DNA of 64,000 bases from Axinella damicornis (taxonomy: Eukaryota > Porifera > Demospongiae > Axinellida > Axinellidae), in NCBI GenBank assembly GCA_963931865.1, contig OZ007515.1:10088685-10152684 (forward strand). The letters are read 5' to 3'. This document shows, one piece after another, positions 31,602-44,200 of this stretch; the stretch's first letter is position 1; each line of letters starts with the position of its first letter. The notes below the pieces were generated by a model, which saw nothing but the letters and a program-made list of their open reading frames with translations, did no database searches and had not been told where the DNA came from. The position numbers and the translations under genes are program-made.

Positions 31602-33976
31602 CTTTGGGTGCGCACGTGTATGGACAAAGATCTGGTACTTGCTACTAACGCTCCCGATCGATCAACTGAACTGGACTACACGCACCTACGTAATGAACGC
31701 AACGTGTTAATAAAGCACCACCACAGAATCCACTCAAGTATGCAATTATGGCATTTCACTCGCCTGTGAAAAGATACGGTACGCATTACGTAGTATAGAA
31801 AAACTGCTATAAAGTCAACCGCGGGAACTGATCGAGATATACAAATGCAATCCCCGCAACTTCCAACTACGTCAGTCAAATTTGTACGGACATGACACAG
31901 CTACACACACACACGTGGGTCCTCACTTCCTGTGCTGCCCCATACAAAGGCAAGTCCGATAGGTTTATTATCTATGGTGAACAGAAGCTAGGGGCAGAGT
32001 AGTCTCACTGGCATGGCCAGACTTTACATTCCCCTGGTCATGTACGAAAAATGGTCTGGGAACGAAACTATGGGCAGAGGCCTTGGAACACCGTGGAGGG
32101 GCAATTAAGCTATACAGTCATACAGTGAGCTTTGAGCATGTTTACCTCGTATCCAGCTAGGCTCAGGAAAGAGCCTGGGACGAGGCTAGGTCAATCGTGA
32201 AACTAGAGCACGTGAACTAGAGTGTATTCCTATCCCATGTGCCTTGTGTTGTGCCTCTGCAGTGCAGTGCCATATGCCAGTTCACGTAGTGTGTGTAAGT
32301 CACATGCAATTTCGAAATGGGTGGAGCCAAGAAACCAATAATAGGAAGTAGTTGAAATAACGGCAAAATGATTTGCACTAGCTGACTTGTAGCTATCAGG
32401 TACAGAAATCTCCAAACATCATTGGGTATAACGTCAGTGAATGCCTTAGCTAACCTGCTAGAAGCATTTTTATCTTATAGTTGTTTTGTTTTTTTAAATT
32501 CGCTGATGAGACATTGGTGTATTATCCCTAGCTGCTGCAAATGTGCATGTGGAGTAATTATCAGATACTCCCCTCAGTACCAACTAGCTATAGTAGGCCT
32601 CAGACAGATGTCTCAGTTACACTTTTAGTTTTGGTTTAAACCTTGACCATAATAATCGGGAATCCTGCTGGAGAATAATGGATACACCAGATTGCACTTC
32701 CATTCGAACATCAAGTCATTGTGCATTGCGATGATGTTTTGTAGCGGTCGAGATCATGTGCGTGTGCCATACCATTCTCCATCGCACGTCAAGTGATTAC
32801 GGAGATTTTCGTCCCAGTTCGATGCTACAGGAAGGCATTTCACATGGTTTCAGTTAAATATTATTCATTGTTGAACGGAAGACAGTGCGATTCACTGTAC
32901 ATTTTGGAAATTTTCTCTATCTCTAGTAGCATGGCTACAAGAACTAGTATGAACTTTGAACACATCGTCACAATTCTAGTTGGAACAGGGTACAACAAAA
33001 TCAATACCACAAAATACCTCTGTGAAAACAATTTGTTTAGAGAAATAGTATTGTTGCCATGGCAATAAGAAGAACAAGTAATGGAAGAAGAAGAAACAGT
33101 AGAAATGCTGTGGAAAATCCTGAGAAGAGAAAAAGAAATTAAAGTTCAATGCTAAAGCCTAAAGCAATGATAATCACAGGTGGACAAATAGGTCATTACC
33201 CTTGCATCATTAACCCAACAATGCCTCTCACAACTGAACCTTCCACTCCTCTCACAACGACACCATTATCTTCTTTACTTGCAAATACTTAATCATACAG
33301 AATTTCAGAAATACTTACTTCTTGGTAATACCAAAAATTTAGGTCTTACCACCTTTTGCATCTTCAAACCAGTGTATCTGTTAATCCTTTTTAGTAAAAT
33401 TCAATTATTACCCTTTTCTGCCGAGCTCCATTTGTGTGTACATTGTCCTATTACGTGTCTGTTAGCTCACTGCCGTTCTGTATTTAGTTGTGTGTATTGC
33501 AGTCTGTTTGTTTGTTTGTCTTGTACAAGTGTAGTCTGTTTGTTTGTTTGTTATGGGGAGAACATTAAAAAAAATAACCCTTGCACTCATGTGGAGGGTA
33601 GTCACCTGAATAATGACTTTGACATTCCTACAGCTCCATTCCTCACACTTAGTACTTCAGTGATTCTGTTGGCTGGCTTGCATGTCTAGAAGACAGAAGC
33701 ACTATAGTCGAAATGTTGGTAATGAGGACTTGATGAACTTCTTGGTTGGAACTATGAGTGAATTCCATGAGTCAACCAACAGCATCACTGAAGCATGGAG
33801 GTGAGGATACTTGGTTGGAGCTAGGAATTCCATGAGTCAACCAACAGCATCACTGAAGCATGGAGGTGAGGATATAGAGAAGGAATTGTACTGGGTTGTG
33901 CCCTGAAGAAGAATACTGATGGAAGTTCTTAATTTGTAAACGAAGGACCTTATTATCACGGACCACTAGTACTTAC
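31602..33976. other. Region between paralogue 2 start and PREB exon 8
   Basis: It contains the inverted ankyrin fragment, a hairpin MITE at 32000-32070 (tagtctcactgg...ctgggaacgaaacta) and a direct repeat of about 67 bp at about 33741-33872. The missing PREB transmembrane exon should lie here or further left; I found no convincing candidate. One minus-strand hydrophobic frame near 32880-33022 (RYFVVLILLYPVPTRIV) is out of phase. Confidence 0.4.
31823..31855 (+). repeat. Perfect 33-bp inverted copy of the ankyrin coding exon
   Basis: 31823-31855 is the exact reverse complement of 31358-31390, which encodes the ELIEIYKCNP segment of the ankyrin region in paralogue 2. The copy lies about 220 bp upstream of that gene's ATG, in reverse orientation. 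Confidence 0.9.
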
Positions 33977-35616
33977 CACTTGATGCTGTCACCATGGTAA
34001 CGCAGCATGTTCTATCAGCTGACACACTCAGTAGTGCTTCTCTGGGCTTCTGTGCTGGTCCTGCGGCCTGGTCTCTGACTAGCACAAAGGCTAGCCCCGT
34101 TACGAACACACTGTGAACTTGGGACACTTTTCTGAGAAGCTGTGTGTGTGTGTGTGTGTGTGTGTCACACTGTGTTTAAACCTTAAGCTTTTCAGGTTAC
34201 TTGTCCAAGAAATTGGAGCATATGCATAGCTAAGTATGGTCTATGGAAACGGCCTTTATACTGAAGTCTAATACAGGAATTACAAATTACTGTGTTCATT
34301 ACAGTGATTGCATGCTTGTTTATGGGAAGGATGCCTACGCCATGTAAACAGCGAAGGCACACACTGCGCACTCTCTCATCAGTGTGCTGTGACATGCCAA
34401 AACCCGAAATGGATCTTGGACAAGCAATCCCACAATCCCCACCTACCCACACTCCCCACCCACCCACCCACCCACCCACCAACTCACTCACTCACTCACT
34501 CACTCACTCACTCACTCACTCACTCTCACTCCACTCATGTCTAAGCTTACCACGAACTAGCACAGTATTGGTTAGTCTATCGAGCTACACCGACTATTTC
34601 TCGCTCAGGAAGATGGGGGCATGGTGTACACCCCCAACTTCCTGAGCGAGAGAAAGTTGGTCTAGCTCGATAGACTAAGTATTGGTATCAATAAATTAAG
34701 CTTTTGCTGTACATGTGTGTGTGTGTGTGTGTGTCGTGTGTGTGTGTGTGTGTGCGGAACTGAAGTGGGCGAGGGTCGAGGGCAGGACTAGACTATAGGG
34801 ATTGTGTATGCAGGACCTTCGTACTTCAATCTCGATTGACTGGGAACTTTGTGCACGCAATCAGGGATTAGCAGCTGAAACGGACGCAATTGGGGAGCAG
34901 CAGCTGAAACGGATGCAATTGGGGAGCAGTAGCTGAAGCGGACGTGTTCGGGGAGCAGCAGCTGAACCGGACGCAAGCAGGGAGCAGTAGCTGATTGAAG
35001 CGGATGCAATCGGGGAGCAGCAGCTGAAGCAGATGCAATCGGGGAGCAGCATGCAGCTGAAACAGGCCCAGTCAGGGAGCACAGCATGCAGCTCAGTGCA
35101 GAGAGCTGCCTGACACGCGCCAGATTGCTCACGTAGGCGAGTGAGGAAGTAGCTGAGTGAGGAAGTAGCTGAGTGAGCGAAGTATCCACGATTAATATTT
35201 TGAAGTAACCCAACCAGCAATGTATCCATGGCATGTCCCATCCATGGATCATCCTGGTGGCATGGTTGCCAGACCCACCAGTACTAAAGTATCCCAGGAA
35301 TGCAGTATATCCATGGCCTATTCATTGATCATCCAACGATGGCATTGTTGTCAGATCCACTAGTAGGTATCCCAGGAATGCAATGTATCCATGGTTATCC
35401 ATGTCCCATCCATGGATCATCCATCCATTGATCCACCAGTAAAGTATCTCAGGAATAGTGAAATGGGAGTAGGCAAAATGGGAGTACTATACAGTGTTTC
35501 TTCTAGAAAATCATTCGAGGGGGGGGCAGAATCGTAGCGCGGCGAGGTAAGGGGGGGAGGCATGAATAGCTTTGCATACATAATACTTCTTGGGTATCAT
35601 TCAAGGGGGGGCCCCC

Positions 35617-35668
<52 letters not shown>

Positions 35669-38600
35669 ACCCCCCCCCCCCCCCCCCAAAAGAAACCCTG
35701 CTATATACCTGGTATACAATTTGAACCCCTAAAAATTATCTCACATTCACACACCTGCATGATGATGCTGCATGACGATGCTCACGCTGATCATACTGCT
35801 GATGATGCTGCACGATCACACTCATGCTGCATGATCATGCTCCTATTGATCATGCTGATCATGCTGCATGATCATGCTCCTATTGATCATGCTGATCATG
35901 CTCACACTGATTTCACTCACGCTCATGCTGATCACACTCATGCTCCTATTGATCATGCTGATCACACTCATGCTGCATGATCATGCTCCTATTGATCATG
36001 CTGATCATGCTCACACTGATTGCACTCACACTCATGCTGATCACGCTCATGCTGATCACTTTCAGCATAAGTGGCTGTCTGGTATACTATCCTAGATGGA
36101 TGCTCCTACTTGTTATGGCTCTACCTGCTGTGAAAGCACTAAATTTCCCATTGTTTTGCTCACTGAACGGATTGGAGGGCTTCCTGGTATATCACCTAGA
36201 AGGCTTCCTGTGTTTATGTCTGATTATCTGACACTCAATCAGGGGTGGGTGTAATCTGAATTGCAGTGAGAGTCCTGAAGAAACTTTATAGTGCACCTCT
36301 GTTGTAGGAATGAGATAACCTCGAACCCAGGCACATCGGAGGAGGAAAAAGTGCACTGTTTGAGCATGCACTTAACAAACCAGGAATCCCGGGTAAGACC
36401 GTGCCATCTGCATGGTTACCAGGGATCCCGGATAAGACCATGCCATCTCCGTGGTTACCAGGAATCCCGGATAAGACCATGCCATCTCCGTGGTTTGTTG
36501 ACATCAGGAACGTGTATGTAACTGTATCATGATCATATTACCAGCAACTTTATGCAAGACCTAGACCGGCTGGCTCGAAGCCAAGCAGACAGCATCTTTG
36601 AAGTGCATATACAAAGAGACTGGCTACCCATGGCCACTGGTTGTGGTAAGTCACTGAGATAATTATACACTTCATGTCTGATGTGAAACTTGTCGAGTTG
36701 ACAGAGTAGTCATTGTAGTTTTGTCCCTCACGGCACTGATGAGAGACCAAGCTCAAAGTGAAAGCTGCGATCACGTCCTGGTGAATTTGTTGTTTGGTAT
36801 ACACACCATTGTACACACCATTGTTCACTCCCAAGAGAGTCCCCAATGCCATCTGAATCCACATGGGTCTATGTAATAACTAAGTGCACGCGAAAACAAT
36901 GAATACCAGGCACACTCTTCCCCCTCCGACACGCCTGGGTTTGAGGCTAGGAATGAGACTGGTATGGGACTGAGACAGTTGATTATTGAATATAGCCTAC
37001 TCACCTTCAGGTTTCTGCTGTTGTATACCGAGATGGTACCGTCCGCACTACCGACTGCAACCATGGTGCCAGAATGGCTGAGGGAGACAAGGTACGGGTA
37101 CAAGTTACACTACTGGTAGGGGATGCTGTTCTGTGCACATGGCACGTAACAGATGCTGCCAGTCTAGTCGCCAGCCCCTCTCCATCCGTCCGGTCAACGG
37201 GGGCACGCGGCGAACCCCATGCGGATCGCCACGCGCCCCCCATTGACCAGCCAGGCGGAGAGGGGCTAGCGGCTAGACTGAGATGCTGCATAATACAAAC
37301 CTGATTCTGCCTACACTAGTGTTGTTTTAGTAACCACCTAACTGTTAGTATTAGCACATTCCTGATAGGGAAAGAAAGATTCTGACTACACCATTGGGAT
37401 TGTGTGAGGTAGACGCTATATAGTCAAAATCTGACAATTTTGTGACCATGCAAGATGCAATAAATTTAATGACACGATTCCCTACTAGAAATGTCTTGTA
37501 AGATCTTGCAAGGTCTTCACAAGATTCTTACAAGCTCTTGCAAGATTTTTGAACACCTTGCGACATCTTATATAAGACATGACCTGAGTAGGTCTTCCTC
37601 AAGGTATTATTGTGTGTGATTGTGCATGTGATTGTGATTTCTTCATCATTCAATGGACGCACCATGGTTATAGGGTTCGCTCAATATGCCCATGTGACTA
37701 AGTAGTGATTATTGGCATGAGGTGATACTAACTCCTGAGGCATCATTCTGAAGGGAGTTTTTCCCTACCATGCACTACGGATCTGGCGGGTTATAGTCTC
37801 AAAAACAATCAATTGGCTGGTGGTGTTCATGAGAGTAAATACATGGCACAAGCTGGCAATGACATACAGGAGAGCAGCTGCCAGTTGGTAGAGGTAGTGA
37901 GTTACTTCACACTTTTAGTTTCGGTTTTAGTATACCATTCCACTTTTGAAGCCAACTGCCAAAATTTGGTTGGTTTCAGTACACCCCCTCCACTAACATA
38001 ATTATGGAACCAGTTTTTTTTTCTGTTTTGGGGGTTAAGTGCATGAGATTTGTACACCCAACTGAGGGCACTGAGGGCGCAAGCTACGAGGCTAGCTAGA
38101 GCACAAGATGTTGGCACTCCGGTCCTCAAGAAAATGCTGATGTGTGGTGTACCACTACTTGGATCTGGTCCAAGTTTAGATGATATTCAATTGGGTGTCA
38201 TACGTGGAGATCGGAGTGATTTTCATGCAGAATGGACTTAGAAAAAAAAAGCCATCTCAGCATGTAGGGACAACTGTTTTCTCAGCTACGCCAGGTGGGC
38301 ATTTCGAGAGCCTTGATTGAAAGTTTGTTAATTGGTGGATGTGGTTGGAGTTGCATACATGTACCTGCTTAGGATGACCGAAACAACCTCTGAGAGCAGT
38401 TTGAAGTCCAACACACAACAGAGGCTGAAAATAATCTCCGGAAGGTCAGAATCATTTCCAAGTAGGGCGCGTGGCTGGCCCCTACTTGGAAAATGAAACT
38501 GGCCTACAAGACTACCTGTAGTGGAAATTGAGGTTCTAATTTGGGGAAGCTGAGGTTCTAGTTTGGGGTCTTAATCACTTTAGTATACAAAACCCATTAC

Positions 38601-41600
38601 TAAAGGTATTTTAATTTCAGAACTAATGCTAGACTAGACTGTTGAGATCACCGTCATGCACGGACGATTCAGTAATCTGCTATACGTAACCTTGGTGATG
38701 ATTTTGTCTTCCTGTTGGCTACCACTACTTGCTTGGACTGTTTGCTGGCAACTTGTGGTGTCCGTAATGTGTACATAAATTGAGGGCTGTAAGCTGGCTG
38801 CCAACAAGCAGCAGGGAATGAGGCTATGCAGCTGTGATTACATGTACAAGCAGGTGGAGGCAACCAGAGTCTGCTGAGGTGTCCACAAGTGAGAGTAAGA
38901 CCTGATGAATCATTATGTTTCTACGTACATTGTACATGAGTTGGCAATTTAAGGCGTAAAGGTGTAAAGGTGTTTAATTTTATCTCCAAGCCCTTTCAGC
39001 CAAAGACTGCATGAGTAACAGTGAAGCAACAGGTGGGATTCGAACTCACATCCAGTGACCACCTTGCGGCCAAGTGGTTAAAGCATGGCAACCACACTCA
39101 CCAACAATGTGGTTGCCATTTGTTAAAACATGCAATGACATTAATTTCCTTCAGAAGGGACGTTAAGCTTTTTGGTCCTGGGGGCTGTACCAGGTTTAAT
39201 TCTCCAGACAACTGCGGTAAACGTACTCACTCGGAAGCTTTAGTGTGGCGGAGGAAGTGCGTTGTGTGACCAAGAAAGACTGGTGATCTGTAGCCCAAGT
39301 GCCAGGGTCACATGACCAAGATTGCAATGGCTAGTGCTGTGTGTTGTAGAGAGCATGGAATTTGGGACCCAGAGTGCCAGGCCATGTGACCTAGAGTGCC
39401 AACGTCATGTGACCTAGAGTGCCACATTCATGTGTCCTAGTGTGTCAGGGTCATCTGACCTAGAGACCTAGGCCATGTGTGACCTAGAGTGCCAGGGTCA
39501 TGTGACCTAGGTGAGAACTACTTATCAACAGAGCGACAGGTATATTCTCCTACAAAAGAGGCAACAAAGAGACAAGGCAATACCTACATGTGCATGCCAG
39601 GGCCATGTATGTACGTAGTGTGCTTAATTAGGTAATGTGGCCTAGTGTGCCAGGGTCATGTGACCTAGTGTGTCAGGGTCATGTGACCTGCTAAGGTCAT
39701 GTGACCTAACGTGCTTGGGTCATGTGGCTTAAAGTATCAGGGACTTGGGTCCAAATCCTATTACAATGTACCTCCACCCCCTCCTGCATGACGTGTTTGA
39801 TAATAATTACAGCACTCCATCCTGTTTACAGAGTATAATTACACCGGGAGGGAACTCCATATCCCATGGATTGCATTTGAATTCCTACTCGTGATGGTGG
39901 CCGGATGCTTAAGCTTTGATCAGACATAACAACTCACAGTGGAATACAGAATACAGGATACGGACGTCACTTGGCCAAACCACATGTACTCCAGGGACTG
40001 CTGGAGGATGGCTCACAGATGTCTTCAACATCTGCTTACAGTCCAAAACAACTGGAAAACTATGCAACTTCCATTAACCTACCATGACCTCATTGCTACA
40101 GTGGCGTAGGAGCGCATCCGCCGCTGGTCCGGCTCTGAAGTGTGGCTTAGTACTAGTAGTCTAGCGCGGACAGTGCGCCTCCCGCGCGAAGCGCGGAAAT
40201 TTTTTTTCATTAACCTTTTAAGAGGGTCAGGAATCGCTCTCGTGGGGTCTTTGTAAGTCAGTAATGGAGGTGTTCTTGGTACGTCGTGCATGCAGAAGCA
40301 GGCCTATGGACATGGACCTTGCTACCTCACCGTGGAAGTCTCTTTGCCACGCGCATATAGCGCACGTAGTAGCTACATCACAACTAGCTGCTATCCTCGT
40401 TACTGGGAACGAGGCCACCTAGCTAGCACGCGTGCGCCGATGTAGCCGTCTTTGTTCAATTCATCCCTATGGTTCGTCGAAGCTGCGAGAGTGCGTTCGA
40501 TCGTGAGTTGGCCCCCCCTCAAAAAAAAAATTCAGCACTGAAAAGTGGTCCGGCTAAAACCGGACCAGCCGGACCGCGTGCTACGCCTATGTGCTAGCTA
40601 CATTCGTACGTAGCAATTTGGGCACCTATTTGCACCACATTGTCACCCAGACGAACCCATCTAGGTATGCCTGTCTTCGGCTCATCTTCTGAAGGGTGCT
40701 AGCTACATAAATGCTTACGCTTTGCACACCAGTTTCAGGGGGGGAGACAGACAGTTTCACAAGCAGACAGTTTCACAAGTGTGATTATGCTTGAGCTTCA
40801 AAATCCTGGAACATGGTAAATCCAATAGTGCTGGGGTTAGGCCTGGGAGGCCTGGGAATGGTATGGAAACAATGTCCTTGTGTAGAGGAATGTACATTGT
40901 GGGACGAGCCTGAGCGAGTGCACGTGTAACTACATGTACGTGCAGAACATGGAGCAGTTACATGCACGTAACTGCCATCAGAAATGTTGACTGAGCATAG
41001 CACAAACTAACTAAACCATTTGTGTTTTGCTGAATTTCTGAAATCAAGTAACTGTAACCCAAGAGATGGTACAAAAGCGGCCATTCTGCTTTTGTGCAAA
41101 ACTGCACCAGACATCTACATGTTTGTTTTGTTGATTTCCTGAAATCAAAGAACTGCAACCCCAGAGATGCCTTGTGGTAAGGCTTGTCTGGAATCCTTGA
41201 TTTCCACATTTTACAGAAACAGCAACTTCCAGTTTTGTGGAATTTCCAGTTTTCCTGAGATTCCCGTTTTGTTGAATACCCAGTTTCTTCAATTTCCTGT
41301 TTTGTTGAATTTCCAGTTATCCCGTTTTTTGCCGTCTGCCTCTACACCCACACACTAGTGCATGCAGCCGCACCCTCTGGGCACTATACATGTATAATAT
41401 ATATACATGTCAGTAGTGCCCAGGGGGCGGGGCTGCATGCACTAGTGTGTGGGTGTAGAGGCAGCCGGCAAAAAACGGGATAACTGGAAATTCAACAAAA
41501 CAGGAAATTGAAGAAACTGGGTATTCAACAAAACGGGAATCTCAGGAAAACTGGAAATTCCACAAACTGGATATTCAACAAAAGGGGAATCTCAGGAAAA

Positions 41601-44151
41601 TTGGAAGTTCATCAAGTTGCTGTCAGGAAATCCAGGAAGCTATATCACAAGGAAGCCTTACCACAAGGCATCTGGGGTTGCAGTTCTAGGAATTCAACAA
41701 AACACTAGATGTCTGCATGGTGCAGTTTTGCAGAAAAGCAGAATGGCCGCTTTTGTACCATCTCTTGGGTCACAGTTACCTGATTTCAGGAATTCAGCAA
41801 AACACAAATGGTTTAGTTACAGTGTCTAGGAATTTCTAGTGCAGTTTTGCAGAAAAGCAGAATGGCCGCTTTTGTACACTCATTATTGACCACCACTATC
41901 TGCTGACACTGATGCGTATACTCATTGTACAGTATTTATGCAGAAAGTTCTCTCGGTGGTTGAACCGTGGATGATTTAGGGCACCCCATATGTCTGCCAT
42001 ATTGCTCTCCTAACCATCATTGGCAGAGACGTTGTCACACACTTTACTGCATTATAACTTATGCTCCCTTGTAGAACTACCAATAACAACTCCAGAACTA
42101 TGCCAGAATAATCAGTATTAATCACCTCATACATAATGACACAACCATTGCTGTGGCAACCAATCACTTCCTATCACTTCCTATGCAATGTAAACTAGTG
42201 GTTGATGACCTTAGCTGATCAGCTCTCACTAAAAGTAACTGTGGTCACATAATTACTTCCATAGACTAGTTTTCACAAGAGCGCATCAATTAAACATCCT
42301 CTGCTTCACACTGTAGCTGCTTGTGGCTACTCAGAGGTCACTAGTCAATCAGTGGGGGCAGGAGGTGTGGGCTAGCATCATTCCCAGGCCATTCCCAAAC
42401 ACACGGGGGCAGTGCCATACGAAGAATCTCGATGCCCTTTCTTGTACTGGCCATTCAAAGGCTGGATGTCAGAGCGTTTGCAAGGCAGACAATAAATACC
42501 ATTTGTTGTTCACAATGCCGGGAAGGAATTCGAACGTCTATACTCTCTGTCTACCTGACATTATTCAGATCTCCCAGACCTTCCCCCGCCGTATTTTGGG
42601 CACCACCCTCCGTGTGTCTATACTCTCTGTCTACCTGACATTATTCAGATCTCCCAGGCCTTCCCCTGCCGTATTTGGCACCATCCTCCGTGTGTGTACT
42701 CTCTGTCTACCTGACGTTATTCAGATCTCCCAGGCCTTCCCCCGCCGTATTTGCGTACCACAAACGATTATATAGTGGTGGTGGGAATGGCCTTGGAATG
42801 AGGATAGGTGTTGCCTAAGTACTTACGTAGTCATTTCCACATAATAATGTGTGAAAAATATCTTAACATGTCCATAGCTACTTGGGTATAGGATAACTAC
42901 ACTATTGGGATCTGTTCTCCTGTATATCATAGGGATTCAAACAGTTTAACTACACTATTTTTCCCCTGTGTACCCCACACTATTTGTTCCCTGTATAATA
43001 CAGGGAAGTAAACAGTGTGGGTAACATCATCTTTTCCTGTATATACTAGTGGCAAAAAATTTTCTGCGAAAAATAAAAAGGATTTAGTGATGGCCTGTCA
43101 CATTCGGAATTATTCCACCCCTCGAAAAAGCTAAGAAACAAGGAGAAATGCCTTTAACCAGGCTCAGTCCCATCCATTATAAAATGTAGAATTTAGGGAG
43201 GGGATGGGACTGAGCCTGGTTAAAGGCATTTCTCCTTGTTTCTTAGCTTTTTCGAGGGGTGGAATAATTTGACAGGCCATCACTAAATCCTTTTTATTTT
43301 TCGCAGAAAATTTTTTGCCACTAGTTTGCATACTTTTCGAGCGCATGAAATGCGTAACTTCTTAGTCGTGGTACGTGCAACATCACGTCACCACAAGGGT
43401 ACGGGGGAACTGGATGTATGCCAGACTGGTGTTGTTACTTAATCACCATGTTAGCCTCGTTCCTAGGCCCGAGACTACGAAGCGATCACCATGTCAACAA
43501 AGCTGCGAAGGTCTCTCTTGATGGACGTGGACCTTCTGCTGGGCACTGAGCAGGCTTTAATGCAGTTTCCATTAATAATTTTTGATGTTGCTGTTGTGAT
43601 CAATGTTTATTGTTGCCTCGCGGATGAGGGGGTGGGGCATTCACCTTTCATCAGATGAGAGAGCTCGATGGCAGCCGTGTAGGTCATGTGCTTGCAATGG
43701 AAATCCAAAACTCTAGCCTCACAGTTCTGCACTGTAGTTACGTCGTGAAAAGAAAGCCACGCCTCCATGATGGCATAGTCACAATACATCTTGACAAGAA
43801 CAGGTTGGTAGAACTTCCTCGTAGCAGTAGAAGCCACCAGATGACGGATTCACAGGGATTCTGTTAGTGTACCAAACGCAGCCATCACAAGCAAAAGAAC
43901 AAAAATGTGCTTGCATTTTGGATTGCGCATGCGCAATTGGCGAACGTGACCTCATTGCCTCAAAATGGCGTCGTGCTAGAATGCCATCGGATCGTACATG
44001 TAGCTAGCTAAAACTGCTGTTCTTGCCAGTTCGTGGACAAAAGGGCTCAAAGGCTCTACTACGGCGAAATCGGTGTTGTTCTGTGCGTAAATGAACTCCA
44101 GAAGTGCTTTAGTTGGTACGCTATCCTTGGGCAAAGTTTTGTTATGAGAAA

Positions 44152-44200
<49 letters not shown>

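Noticed and set aside
34788..35252. Alanine/serine-rich frames (SPIASASAAAP)
   Set aside because: They follow the 27-bp minisatellite unit, and the inverted copy at 25.3-25.6 kb gives the same pattern.
39025..39110. tRNA gene
   Set aside because: The B-box-like and A-box-like motifs are in incompatible order or strand and no cloverleaf closes; at most a SINE fragment.
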